Shown piece after piece: positions 22,532 through 34,600 of a stretch of 64,000 bases of DNA. The position numbers and the translations under genes are program-made. The notes under the pieces were generated by a model that was given only the letters and a program-made list of their open reading frames with translations, was not told the origin of the DNA and searched no databases. Source of the stretch: Heterotrichella gracilis (lineage: Eukaryota > Sar > Xanthophyceae > Tribonematales > Xanthonemataceae); contig JAULBX010001558.1 of NCBI GenBank assembly GCA_032358255.1, positions 1 to 64,000 of the forward strand. The letters are read 5' to 3'. Each line of letters opens with the position of its first letter. The first letter of the stretch is position 1.

Positions 22532-25500
22532 ATGGAGGCAGCGGTTCGGTCCCTCTCATCGCACTGGTATGGGCGTGAGCAACAGATACAGCGGCTGGTC
22601 ACGTTGCTCCAAGATGCACCGAGCACCGTTGGGCCTATCCTGCTGCACGGAAATAGAGCAACTGGCAAAACGGCGATCATACGGTACGCCCAACCAGATC
22701 CACTGCCCAAAACTTGAAAGTCTGGCGCCAAAGTTGCCGGCGTTCGAATCTTCCTGTGTTGCAGGGAGGTGCTGAACGAGCTGAAGCTGCCCTACTCCTA
22801 CGTCAACCTAGCGGAGGTCAGGAAGAACAACTTGGTGTATGGGAGTGTCCACCAGCAACTCAAGGCACGTCCGCCACAACCCAGCTCTATAGATCACGAT
22901 GTGCATATGCATGCATTGTCGGGCATATGCATGCATGCACACGCACCACCTCTGTACGAGGCTTGTTTACGCCTCAGTGGGTACATCCAACTGGCTTGAC
23001 GAAACCCTCTGTTTTATATATCTTCTTCGGGCTACGAGACACACTACATGCCCTGCAATGCCCATGCTTCAAGAGTTAGTCAGTTCGTCGTATCAGGATA
23101 CCAGCCAGAGCAGCGTCTGCCCCGCTCACAAAGTCCTCGTTCCCAACATTCTTTTGCAGGGCTCAGCCACCGGCAGCACCTCCGCCGAGCCCACCACCAC
23201 CACCAAGTCCATGGATGGAACAGAGTTTCTGAGTGCGCTACCATGTGGGTGGCGGGGGTTGCAAAAATAAATATATTTAATAATAATGGGCACTTTGGTA
23301 GGGTGGCTGGTGCATTTGGTCCAGGGGGCTGATGTGGGGGGGGGGGGGTTTATGGGAGGCATTTGTGCGGGGGAGGCCTTACATGGTAGAGGGTCACAGT
23401 GGCGGGATTTCAGATTTCGCATGGGGATCCGATGGTGAGCGGTCAAATGCAGCAATGCAGCAGTCAGCGAGCTACATTGACATGCACTGTAACATGCTCT
23501 GTGCGGTGGCAGCATGCTTTTTGCGTTGCACAGTGGATATTGCCGGCAAAATGCACCCCAAAATACATGCAATCTTTTTAATTTTAAGGGGCTAGAGCTT
23601 TGCGCGCGGCCAGCAAAGTGCACTGTCAGGGCCGCAGCACAACTCAATGGTGCCGGAAGCCTCTTTAGGTATTGGATTAAGGTTTAGGGTTTAAAGTCGC
23701 TCAAACCATGGCAACACCTCGCCATGCGTCCTGTTGTGCATAAAGGCTGCACCGCGCCCAGATCCCCCCCCCCCCCGTTCCGCAGCCCTGCTCCCGCCCG
23801 CCCCCAAGCCCCCCCACTACCTGCTGGTTGACAACGTGCACAGGGCTGCGCGTGGGGACCTGCTGCCAGTGCTGCTCAGGATCAGGGAGATAACATGCGA
23901 GGCAGGTGGGGAGGAAAAAATCACCCAGATTCGTGGTCTACAATCATGAAGAGCTGTCCAGCGGTGGGATGTGGGTGTAGGGGGTTTGTGTGCGTCACCC
24001 AGCTCTACCATGTCAGGCCGTGCACCAGTTGTGGTCAGCAGCCCCTGTATCGGTTCCGATGGTACCATGGGTGTGCTCAGTCCCAAGCACTGTCCCTCGC
24101 TCTGGCACAGCTTGCATCACTCAGCTCTGCCTTACCAACCCTTGTACCAATTATAAATATCAAGCCATGTACCTGGTGATAGTATACATTCAATAGATAC
24201 ATGTGCTCGCTCCCAGCCCCTTGACCCGTACTCCCTGCAGCTCATCACCCCCGCCCACCCCCCACCGCAGGCGCCCACCTGGGCATCATCCTCATCAGCC
24301 GCCTGCCCTGGTCCAGCAATGTGTTTGAGAGTGACACCCTAAGGGTAATACGGCCGCTGTGCGTGCCATTCCCAGACTACGATGATCCAGCGCTGGCAAA
24401 GGTGCGTGCGGTGGGTGGATATTTATGTACATTGTTATTTCAATGTTTCAAAACTTCATGGGCAGCCTGTGCACTTGACTGGAAACAGATAGATTTATGA
24501 GTCGGTCAACCATCACAAAATCGAGTTTGATCACCAGAAAATGTTGGCAAAAGAATTGCATGTCTGTACGTCATGCCAAAGGATTGCCGAGCGATGTGCC
24601 TCAACATTGCACTATGTACAGTGACTTGGAAATGAAATTTCATTGGATGTTATTATTAGCATTAAAGTATGCTACGCAAATGTGGTTCAGATCATCTCCT
24701 ATGTTCTACCTCAAGATGTCCCCCGCGGCAGCGTCCATGCCTGCTAACCCTAGGCTAGGGCCCCACTGGTGCCAGGGTACCACCACCACCACTTACTCCC
24801 CCTTCCCTGACATCATGCACCCCCCTCCCCCCAGATCCTCACGCAGTGGTGCCCCCCTGGCGCCCCCTCGCAGCTGTACGCCAACTTCCTCAATGCCTCC
24901 CTGCGCACCCTGACCAGGATGACAAGGAGCGTGGTGGACATACAGGTGGGGGGACACCACCACCATGCACAGCCAAGCAGCACAAACCCTCATCAGCGCA
25001 TGTGAAAACTCACCTCATACCCACATCAAGGAGCAGTACTGTTTTCGTGTTGGTCTATTTTAGAAAAGTGTCATTCGTTTCCCTATTTACTTTGTATTAA
25101 ATAGTTGCGTTTTAGACGTTGACTTGGAAAAATATGTAATTGGTATGTAGTACATGTCCCTTGCAGGAGCGCCAGCCCACCCTATGGCTGCACCGCATTC
25201 AGCCCCTTTCCACGGACCTACCTCGTTTTTCCTCCCCATTTTGTATCTGCAAAAGGCCATTTCCCCATTTCCACCCTGTAGCCACACTACACCAAACCCC
25301 TTGCCAAGGACCCATTCCTCATTTCAAGCTGTTTACTCTTGAACTGTACATCTCATTCCCCCTGCATCCCACGCCCCCTGCAGGAGCTCCTTTCCTCCCT
25401 GTGGCCCTACTACACCAAGCCCCTTCCCAAGAACCCACCCCATTTTTTCCACCAGGTTGTGAATCCTCGACAGGCTTCATTCCCCATTTCCCATCCATAT

Positions 25501-27850
25501 ATCCGCACACCCCGCAGGAGCTCCTTTCCTCCCTGTGGCCCCACTACACCAAGCCCCTTGCCAGGGACCCATCCCTGTCACCCGCACAGCTGTGGCAGCT
25601 GGTGTCATCCGAGTTCAAGGGGGTGATTGAGAAGTGGGGGGCGGGGCTGGGCTACCCCGTGCAAGGGGGCGGGCGCAGCAGGTGGGCAAACCTTAATTCC
25701 TGGAGGGAAACCCTGAGGGGCTTCAAAAGGGCGAAATGCAAGCAGGGGCCTGGGATTTGGCACCTGGCACCAAGGTTGGGATGAAATTGCACTGAATGTA
25801 ACTTTGGCACATTTATAATCTTTTGTATCTTTACCACATTACTAGTTTCGGGTACATTTCTGAAAGGGCTATACCAAGTTTAGGCTGGTCCCTGCCTGAG
25901 GGTCGCTGTTACAAGCCCTGGGCTCTGGGCTCTGCCTTCTGATCACTCTCTGCCTCACCTTGCCAGCTACCGGCCGCTGCCGCCTTCCTGTCTCGTGGAA
26001 CAACGCTTGCTTCAACCTTAAACCCTAAAGCCCTACCCCGTTTCCCCTTACAGGCCCAGCCCGCCTCTGTGCCAGCTGTTCGCCACATGAAGAAGTGCCT
26101 ATTCCAACCCTAAAACCTATTATTTTACCCTCGCAGGCCCCAGGTACCCCTCTCCGAGCACTCCCTGCCCCACCTTGCCGGCTACCTGCTGCTGGCTGCA
26201 TTTCTTGCCTCGTGGAACAAGCCAGGGTTGGACAAGGCGCTGTTTGAGGAGGGGAGGGGGGGCGGGCGCAAGCGCAGGAGGGGGGCGCTGGCGCATGACA
26301 AGCAGGTGGGGTGGGCGTAAGGAGGAGGTGGAAACGAGTGAAACAAAGGAGGAGGAAGGAGAGGAAGCTGCAAATGCGGAGGTTGAGTGTGGGCAACATG
26401 TGGCAGCCAAAAGGCAGTGCTTGCATCCTTGTGCACCTCTAGGGTTTAGAGGTTAGAACTGGACAAGGCGCTGTTTGAAGAAGGGAGGGGGCCGCCGGCG
26501 CATGAAATGCAGGTGGGGGAGCTTGGGGTCCGCAGTGCAGCTTATTGCTCACGGATCTTCTGCTACTATCAGATGAGCAGATGTCCTTGCATAAGCGGCA
26601 ACAGTCAGCCCTATCCTGACAGGTGTATCCCTGTCTGCATTTGCAATGGCACACAAGCACTGTCCAATTTGAGCGGCGCAGGCACTGGTGTGGTACCACC
26701 GCCATGAGGAGAATGGGGAGGGGTGCAGGAGGGGAGGAGATGGTAAAATGTGCACGCACCTTCCTGTGAAGGAATCTAATTAGTGTTAACCCTCGTCCCC
26801 CCTTGTGTGCCAGGTGGAGGCTGCTCGTGAGACGCAGCTTAAGGGGCCGCAGAGCTTCCCATTTGAGCGGCTCATGGCGCTGTTCTGGTACCTGGTGCGG
26901 GCAGGGGGCCAAGGGGGTGTGGGGGATGCAGCGGCAGGAGGGGAGGACAGCCAGCAAGGGGGCCAGCATGGCACGGTGGGAGCTGACCTGGCGGTCAGGG
27001 CGGAGGCAGGAGGTGGGTGGTGGGGCGGATGGTCAGGGGGGTATCGCATGGTTCCCTGCGGTAATTGAAAATCGCATGGAATGTGAGCGGGAGCCCGTTG
27101 CTTGCACTCTGGTCCAAAAGAAATCTCCGACGTGTGTTGCTGGTTGGTTGGGTTGTTGGAATGCGCATGGCAGGGTGGGAGCCGTTCTGGCGATCAGGCA
27201 TTGGTGGGAGTGGGTGACCACCCACCACCCTTGCTCCGGTCGCCACCCACCCACCCACCCCTTGCGTCGACTGCCTACTCATGGCGGTGACCACCTAGCC
27301 ACACCCACCCACCCACCATGGCTGCTCCCCCCTCACAGGCAGGGCCATCGCCCATGTTGCTGAGCTGGCACCCGATGACACCATGGAGCTTGCGCAGCGC
27401 GCTGACGTGTACACCCTGGTGGCCACGCTGGTGGGGATGAGGCTCATGTCGGAGGTGGGTGCGGGGAGGGGGCTGGAAGCCTTTGCCTCCCTTGGTAGTG
27501 TGTCTGCTCAAAGGGGCGTTCACGGTAGTGCATGGCGGTGTTGCTTGTGCTGTCTTCTGTGGTAATGCTGATGTTGATCCCTGATGACACTGTGGATCTT
27601 GCCCTGCGCATGGGTGGGGATGAGTGCCAGATGGCCACTGCTAGAGTGTCGGGGGAAGTTCCAGATTAGTTGAAATTGTATTTCATTCCGAACTCCAAAG
27701 TGAATAGTAAGCCCACTTCCTCATGTGCGCCAGGTGTCCAATGACGACGCTGAGGTGGCGGTGTACCAGTGCCACGTCAGCGAGGACCACGCGCGCGCAT
27801 TGGCGGCCACACTGGGCGTGCAGCTCAACGCCTACCTGCTGTACGTGTGA
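22532..27850 (+). CDS. ORC5: Origin recognition complex subunit 5
   Basis: AAA+ subunit of the complex that marks replication origins and loads MCM helicase. Eleven exons close in phase to 487 residues: 22532-22683, 22765-22864, 23160-23244, 23786-23905, 24271-24401, 24835-24945, 25518-25681, 26137-26305, 26814-27012, 27339-27454, 27734-27850. The N-terminus has YGREQQIQRL and a Walker A loop, GNRATGKT (residues 40-47), then REVLNELKLPYSYVNLAE. A Walker B-like LLVDNVHRA follows near 124-132, and ILISRLPWSSNVF is the sensor region. The C-terminal part (LAQRADVYTLVATLVGMRL, VSNDDAEVAVYQCHVS, LGVQLNAYLLYV) matches the winged-helix end of ORC5. Intron 2 appears to use a GC donor (AAG|GCACGT); the other introns are GT-AG. 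A Gly/Gln-rich insert in exon 9 is unusual. Echoes flank exons 7 to 11. Confidence 0.92.
24484..24720 (+). other. AT-rich foreign-looking tract in ORC5 intron 5
   Basis: This intron piece is far more AT-rich than its surroundings and holds an open stretch with a CxxC pattern (ELHVCTSCQRIAERC). It may be a decayed transposon coding fragment, perhaps Helitron-like, but I cannot assign it. Confidence 0.3.
25259..25440 (+). repeat. Two echoes of ORC5 exon 7 start
   Basis: 25375-25440 repeats the acceptor and first 60 or so bases of exon 7 almost exactly (GAGCTCCTTTCCTCCCTGTG is identical). 25259-25317 is an older copy (CACTACACCAAACCCCTTGCC). The real exon starts at 25518; only it stays open to a matching donor and to the rest of the protein. 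Confidence 0.88.
25964..26520 (+). repeat. Echoes on both sides of ORC5 exon 8
   Basis: 25964-26010 repeats the middle of exon 8 (TCTCGTGGAACAA). 26455-26520 repeats its end and donor (GGACAAGGCGCTGTTTGA is identical). The true exon lies between them at 26137-26305. Confidence 0.85.
27165..27620 (+). repeat. Echoes of ORC5 exon 9 end and exon 10 middle
   Basis: 27165-27222 resembles the end of exon 9 (GGGTGGGAGC, GGCGATCAGG). 27570-27620 resembles exon 10 around CCCGATGACACCATGGAGCT. Both are more worn than the exon 7 echoes. Confidence 0.65.
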
Positions 27851-27887
27851 ACCCTAGCAAAACCCTCCTGGAGGGTGTCAGGCTATT

Positions 27888-27918
27888 AGTGCAGCTCGGC
27901 GCCCACCTGCTGTATGGG
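27888..27918 (+). repeat. Echo of ORC5 last exon in the 3' UTR
   Basis: GTGCAGCTCGGCGCCCACCT repeats the end of the final exon about 45 bases after the stop. It is flanked on both sides by AACCCTCC...GAGGGT hairpins. Confidence 0.8.
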
Positions 27919-30109
27919 TGGAGCCCATGCAGCAAAACCCTCCACGAGGGTTGCCCCCAGCAGAGCCTCTCAACTGCGCCCAACGCGACTGGGTAGCACT
28001 TGTTGTGACAGATGCTGTGGAGGATGCACTGTCTGCAAGGGATGGGGGGCGGGGTGGAAGGAGAGTTGGGGGGTGGGTTTAGGGGAGGCGCATGCTTTTG
28101 CTGGGTCTTGCTCGCAGTTGGAACATATATGCTGCGGTGTACTTTGGTGTATTTATTTGGGCACCCAGGGCTCCACTGGTTGTGGCCCTATGTGGCTGAC
28201 TGCTGTTGGCTGGGAGGCACAATCCTGACAGGCCCCAGCTTCTAAAACCGTCAACACTGCAGCAGGACTGGCAAGTGACCAGCTATTCGTCTTACGGTAC
28301 CAGGCCTGCCGGCAATCTTTAAAAAATGTTTCCAATTATTTAATTGGAGAAAGGAAATAATGGGAAGGCCAAGTGTGGGCCACAGTGTTTGCCAAGTGTG
28401 GGCCACAGGACTGGTGTGCGGGTGCCTGCAGTCATGCCATGATACACATGCGGCAGTGCATTTGTATCAAGCCTCAGGAATGAAGTGTGGCACTTTCATG
28501 GCGATGGAGGTAACGGTGCCGCGCAGTGCACATGCTGGTTTATGTGCAAGTGACTCAGAAATAACTCTTATTCCAGGTGTTATTTACAAACTGGGAGTCA
28601 AAGGCTTGAAGGCACACTGTGTCACGCTGTTGTTACAGTGACAATCTTGCTGCATTATCACGTTGGGGCACAACACTTGTTACCCTCAGACAGCTTGCTA
28701 AAAGTCTTTCAACAACCGCCATATATGCTGATCTATAATTGGCGGCAAGCCAACATATGTATTCAAAAGGACGCAGGATAATTGGGTTTTATCGTACAAT
28801 ATGGTTCATGTTCCTACCCACTTGTACTCGAGCCGAGCTCAACACTAGCAGCCTCCCAACGACATGTTGTGGAGCATCAAGCTGGCGGAAAAGGTGTTGC
28901 GGGTGCAGCCCAGGCAAACAAAAGGCAAACCCTTTGCAACATAAAATACACGCGCAGGTTGTAACTAGTAAGGAAAAGACCAAGCACTGCTGATGTATAC
29001 GTTTGCTGGGACAAACTTAGTGTGAGCAAAAACAGAGCAATTTTTGGTGGGCAAAATTGAGCTGGCAGCCCACAAACGTGTGTTCAAGCGTCAGGGGTGC
29101 CTAGCATATGGTGCCTAGCAACCAAGTGCCACAATGACCTGGACTAGACAGTGCACAGCTGCACAAGTTCTACAGGGGACTAGCAACCAAAAAAGGGCGC
29201 AGCTAGTGTATGGTATGTAAAACAGCGCAAAAGTGCCCTTGTATGAAGGAGCACAGGTATTTATGCCAATTACCAACCTGCAACGGTGGTAAGCGGTGCC
29301 GGCGTGGTGGTACAAAAAGGGTTCACTATGACATACACTTGCAATGCGTCCACCATCGGTGATGGACAGACTTCAGCACAAAACCAGGCAAGTGGTTTGC
29401 AAGTAGACTCAAAACAGCACAGCACAGTTTCAATGTGCGTCGACACTAGACTAGGTGCTCCAGGTGACACAGCGGGCAAACGATGCTAGCCAATCCACAG
29501 CCCAAAAGCAGCAGGTGCACACTTGGAAGGAAAAACTGTCAACTGTCAACCAGCTCGTGCTTGCTCAGCTGGCTCACATGATGTAGTGCGGTTGCAAAAA
29601 CACGCAGCAAGCAGCGAATCCAAAAGGATAACAGGAAAAAAGTCAGTATGGAAACGGCAATGTAGTACACAGTACACAGTTCACTGTTGTTGTTAGCGTG
29701 GCCGCACTCTTGCCTACCTACAGGGCGCACGCTTAAAAGCAAATATGAAAACACGATACCACCGCCAAAACAAGCAGCATCACATGATATGGCCCCTGCC
29801 GTGTCCTGCACCAAAGCTGTACAAGGGCCAGCAGGGGTAAACAGCTGCACGTGCCAACAACTGCCCGAGGCACGCCAGGTACAACTCCCGACTATTATCC
29901 TGCAGAAAGTCTTCTCCAAGTGCGCCTCTATGGGCACCAGTCAAGTTCAGCAACCTTATACCAACAGGCCAGTGCCACCTGCTACTGCCGCAAGGCTGCA
30001 GGTCCAACATGAGCGTGGTCTTGGAAGGCCGAGGAGCGCCCATTCGAGGAAGAACCCAGGTGAAGCCCTTTGCATCCAGGCTTGCCCACCTGGGGAGTGG
30101 CACACAAGC
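27919..30109. other. Intergenic DNA, no supported gene
   Basis: The stretch holds only short ORFs on both strands and none shows recognisable domains or matching splice sites. It should contain the 3' UTRs of ORC5 (+) and of the gene at 30110-31328 (-). TTACA (minus-strand TGTAA) occurs near 28580 and 28634. Confidence 0.4.
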
Positions 30110-31328
30110 TCACAGGCTGCTGCTGCGGATCAGCTCACAGAACTCGTAGTAGTCCATGCCGTCGATCTTGCCAGCACGGTTCTTTCGCCTGCCTGAGGGT
30201 GAGATGGGCGCTGAGGGTGACACAGGCTCTGAGATGATCGGGAGCGAAGCCATGGGGCTCCTGTGGTTCGAGGGTTCCTTGATGGCCACAGGGGAAGACA
30301 CAGTCTTCAACAGCAGGCGGCGGACACCTGCAGGGACAGGCAACTGACCGGTCAGGCAAGCATACGCAATGGGCGTTCCTTCAACTGTGTGCCATGCCAT
30401 GCCACCTCGTTGCATGTAGCGGGCTGAGATCCACGCTGGTGCTGCAGCAATGGAGAAGGACAACCACAGGTGGTGAAGCGGGTGGACATGGCCGTGTGAC
30501 CAAGACAGGGGCTCTGGAAAAGGTACTGGGTTCGCCGAAGCACCAACCAACCGCACGAGGAGCACAAGCTCGCAGGTCGCAGCTACCCATCGGAGCTATC
30601 GCTACTGTTAGAGCTATACAGCAGGCAATAAAAACAACGTGATTGGGGCTGTCACAGTGTATAAATAACAAACCCAAAGGTACGCTTGGAGCTGCCACAG
30701 CGTCCAACGCGAGGAGGCATGGTTTAGGCTAGTCTAGGAAGAGGATGAAGTCCCCACCAAAACCCACGCGTTTGCCATTCCTCGTCCCATTAACAGTGCA
30801 AGTCTTGGTATCAACAGCGTCGCTAAAACCAACGCCCTGCGTGCGACACTCACCTTCCGGAGTCCCAGCTGCGGTGGCAGGAGGATGGAAGGGCGAAGGT
30901 GGCGGTGCGAAGGGGCTCTTGCCTCCGTCGACACTGTGCCTCCTGGGCGTGCCTCCGTCGTCGTCCTTCCGCTGCAAAACTCCCAAGACACTGCTGTCCA
31001 TGCTCTTGTTGCGGCGCTCGTCGTGTCCTCTGTCCACTTCGGTGTCAACTGCGGAAAGGCCGTGTGTACTCAGTACTTTTTCTGACACGTCAGATAATCT
31101 GCCAAGAACAGGGCTGATCACACCGCCAAACAGGTGGGCAGGCTTACCTTCTTGGCCAATGTGCATACTGAAGTCGTTGAACGAGGGCGATGAGGTCATC
31201 GACTCCTTGAAAGACCCAAAGGAGCCGCTGGTGTAGGGCGAGCTGGTCCTCGAGCTGGGCAGGCTCGAGCCCTTATCATCCACCGCAATCGAGCTGGTTC
31301 TGAACAGGGAGCGCACAAGCGAAGTCAT
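30110..31328 (-). CDS. Unknown Ser-rich protein
   Basis: I do not recognise this gene. Three exons join in phase: 31328-31148 (donor GAAG|GTAAGC), 31048-30854 (donor GAAG|GTGAGT) and 30327-30110, giving 197 residues. The protein is dominated by Ser, Pro, Thr and basic residues. It contains several SSP and TSSP phosphorylation-like motifs (SSRTSSPYTSGSFGSF, MTSSPSF, SAPISPSGRRK) and an acidic/basic middle (RGHDERRNK, QRKDDDGGTPRRHS). The C-terminus, KIDGMDYYEFCELI, is the only segment that looks folded and hints at a short helical docking motif. It is probably intrinsically disordered and soluble, with no signal peptide or membrane span. It is divergent from the secreted-protein gene at 32543. 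Strong splice signals and conserved phase support it being real. Confidence 0.6.
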
Positions 31329-32542
31329 CCTTCACAGTAAGCGTTTGCACCGAGGCGATGAAGAAGAGGCTCGGGACTAGACAGGTGCAGAGGTCGACAA
31401 CAAGATGGGGAGCGTGCTTTATCCTCTTTCGATACACTTTGTCAAAGCTTCGCCCCACCTTTGCCTTCTCACCACTCCGGCACCCATAACTTTTGTAGGC
31501 GAGGGGGTTTTTTGGCTGACGAGGACTGCCACGCACGTGTTGACTTTGAGTATATCACAGCCCCCTTGAGTGACCTCCCCGCGCCCGTTAGGTGGATTCC
31601 CCCCTGGCACAGTGCTTTGGGAAGCGACTCTCGAAGGCAAACTGTTCTGCTGCGGTGCAGATATAGAGCAACACTTGCGCCCGGCTGGCAGTATTCCGAC
31701 ACTGACAGGTGAGACGAGTTGGGCACCGATCCATCCTGGTTTCCGTGCACAGTTCGGTTGCAAACGAGTGTTTCCCTCAGCAAAACCCATGTCTTGAGGA
31801 CTGCATGTTCATTGAAACGTTTCGCGATGTGCAGGTGTTTCCCAGGCCTCGAATCCTTCCCAAGCAAGAACTAAACTTTTTCAGGTATGATCTACACCCA
31901 ATAGAGCTTCCTTGAGCAACTTGAATGGCTGCACATCACGAGTTTTCAGGGTCTCTTGCTGAACGGCATGCCTCGAGGTGCACCTCCTAGGAAGCGCTAC
32001 CAAGGGTCGATGCGTTAGGCCAAACACACGTCTACTTGGAGTCTTAATACAGTGAAAGGGTTCACTGATGTTCATACGATCTGGGTTTTATTGGTACCCG
32101 TTGCATCCTTCTCTATTGGGCAGCACCTGATCGTGGGCGATTGCTGGCTGTCGTTTTGCCACCACCGTTTGGCTGGCATGCCTGCGGGTTCGATATCGCT
32201 CTGCCAGATGGCTTTTTTTTTCTTTCTTACCATTCTTGCTACTGAACCAGACTTCCTGTGTGTCTTGCAAGCCTGTATAGTGTTGCATTTCTAGGTTTCA
32301 TCGAGCACTGCCCTGGGCATTTTAGTCGGCATGCATGCATGCAGCCCACTGCCCAGCTCGAAGCACACTCACTCACCAGTGCACCCCGTTGTTCTCGCAA
32401 CCCAGAAGGTTCGCATCACCGTGTAACCTACACATCGCACCACAACCCTCGGGAATCACGTCCCATCCCACCAGACTCACGCGCCACCTGGCATGCTGCT
32501 GCAGACCAGTCCCGCCCCCGCCTGCCCTCAACAGACGACACC
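31329..32542. other. Shared upstream region of two divergent genes
   Basis: No gene is supported here. The 1.2 kb must contain the promoters of the minus-strand gene at 31328 and the plus-strand gene at 32543. A (GCAT)n tract lies at 32331-32342. Confidence 0.45.
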
Positions 32543-34460
32543 ATGAGGACCGCACACGTGCTCTCGGCCCTGGTGCTGGCCTTGAGCGTGAGCTCAGCCT
32601 TCGGCTCCTTCTTGCCCTTCGACTTCAGCTCCCTTTCCGGTGGTACGGTTTGCCACCTGCACCTCGCTGCTAACACAGTCACTGCAACACCATTCGCTGT
32701 CAACTCAAACCACTACAATACCATCTATTGTGCTTTCTAGCTTCCCGGGCCTTCGTGCACGTCATCACACAACCTTCGTACAAAGGATTCGTACTCATTT
32801 TCGCCCGTTTTCGCTCCCCCTGCAGGCCTGACCAACTGGATGGCCTCGCCCATCAACACCCCCGTGACCACCATGACCACCGCCCCCACCTACCAGAGCC
32901 TGGGCCAGGCCACGTCATCCATCCTGGGCGGCGGCCAGATCACCACCCTGCTGTCCAAGTGGGAGCAGGACTACTGCACCCCTGCCTCCTTCACCCCCAG
33001 CGAGGAGAAGCCAGCCACTTTCAGGGGTAGGTCATGGCTGGGAGTCACCTAGATGCAGTACTGATCAGACTGTCATGCCTCCCTGAATACACCGCTGGGT
33101 CTGAGCCTGTATGTATGTTGTCTGTTGCTGCCTTCTGTCAGTTTGTATCCACAGGTGTATTGCATGATCACCACTTGCATGCCCAACCTCCCCATACTTC
33201 TCTGTTCACCAACCCCTGCCATCCACCGCAAACTTCACCAACATCCACCAGCTGCACCCCACCAAACACGTCCCTTCTCTCATCCCCAGACTCCCTACCC
33301 CCAGCGCGCTCCAACCCACACAATTGTTTAGTAAATAACACCCCGCCTTTTCCCCCCTGCAGGCCCCGCCATGGTGATTGACTTCAAGACCGGCGGCTGC
33401 ACCTTCAACGATAGCAACTACTTTGACGGCGGCAACAAGCAGCTGAACTGCACCAAGCCCTCCATCACGTACGTCAAGGCGCCAGCCAACTTCACCTGCA
33501 AGTACCACACGGCACCCTCCTTCTCAACCAAGGTGTGGCCAGGCGATGGGTTTTTCTGCCGGCGTAGGGTTTAGGGTTTAGGGCTGAGTGCCTTTCTTCT
33601 TTGCAAGGGTCCAGGACTCATTTTGCACAAATTTTCTGTTACAGGTTTCCTTGCCATAGACACCTGATTGGACCTTCACATTGTTGATACAGTTTGGCAT
33701 CAGATATGTCTGTCTGTATGGCATAGCATTGCTTTGCCCACCCCTTGTCCCTGTCCAAAGCACCAGCAACCCCTCCTCTGACATATGTGCCCTTTGCCCC
33801 CTGCCCCCCTCCAGGAGTGCAAGATCCAGAAGAAGTTTGGCGAGCCCGAGGTGAAGGTCATCTACACATTCGAGGAGGGCAAGCCAGTGGACCTGCATGC
33901 CATAGCCCTGGCCCTCCAGCAAGAGATTGCAGGTGGGTGAGCTGGCGCCAAGCCGCGTGTTTCTGTGGGTAGCCAGGCATCAGGCTGCATGCGCCTGATA
34001 CTTTGCTTTGCCATCGTGCGTGCTCCCACCGTCCCTAGTCCAGGTTGTGTCATGCTGCGCCGGTGCTGCATGGCAGAGTGTGTGCAGTTGCATATGTCAA
34101 CAGGCTGGACTCATGAGTATCAGCACTAAGCCTTGTCTGCAAACTCACCTAATAAATTCCCTTGAGATACCCTTGCCTAGGGGTTCCAAGGATTCTACTC
34201 ACCCTCCCTAACCAATTACCAACCCCACAGGCCTCATCTCCGAGACCGTGACCGGCCTTGGCTCCACCGTGAGCACCGTGGCTGGGGGCGTGAAGACCGG
34301 CGTGTCCGGCGCTGTGCAGGGTGTGGGTAGCCTGGTGGGATACAAGCTGGACTGGCTCAAGAACATGCACCCACAGAACTACTTTGGCGGCGGCTTTGGC
34401 CTCAGGATGGCCAACTCCAGTGCCGACGCCATGGCGGGCTGGCCGGTGGGCAACTACTAG
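32543..34460 (+). CDS. Secreted Cys-containing glycoprotein-like protein, unknown function
   Basis: I do not recognise the family. Five exons close in phase to 272 residues: 32543-32642, 32826-33026, 33363-33532, 33815-33932, 34231-34460. The first donor could instead lie three bases earlier. The protein starts with a clear signal peptide (HVLSALVLALSVSSAFGS). The mature N-terminal half has about five cysteines and N-glycosylation sequons (NCTK, NFTC), a disulfide-bonded extracellular look. It includes AMVIDFKTGGCTFNDSNYF and KKFGEPEVKVIYTFEEGK. The last exon encodes a Gly/Thr/Ser/Val-rich repeat-like region (GLGSTVSTVAGGVKTGVSG), perhaps a membrane-active or wall-binding helix. No membrane span follows. 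Exons are GC-rich with strong bias for C and G at third positions, unlike the introns, suggesting high expression. A role in wall, matrix or secretion is inference only. Confidence 0.75.
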
Positions 34461-34600
34461 GCGGAGACCCTGGTGGGAAACCCTTGGCGAGGGTTTGCGC
34501 TGCGCCTGGGAGGAAACCCTGGGAGTGGGGTTTTCGTTGCTGCAGGGGGTAGCTGCTGAGCGCTGCTGGGAGGAAACCCTTGGCGAGGGTTTTTCGGTGG
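34461..34600 (+). repeat. 3' UTR duplication with AAACCC...GGGTTT hairpins
   Basis: AAACCCTTGGCGAGGGTTT occurs twice, near 34479 and 34575, each a 7-bp stem with a 5-base loop. The flanks (CGCTGCGCCTGGGAGGAAAC and CGCTGCTGGGAGGAAAC) are also duplicated. Confidence 0.85.

Noticed and set aside
29687-30196. 169-residue plus-strand ORF
   Set aside because: It overlaps the coding end of the minus-strand Ser-rich gene and shows no domain, targeting sequence or splice support.
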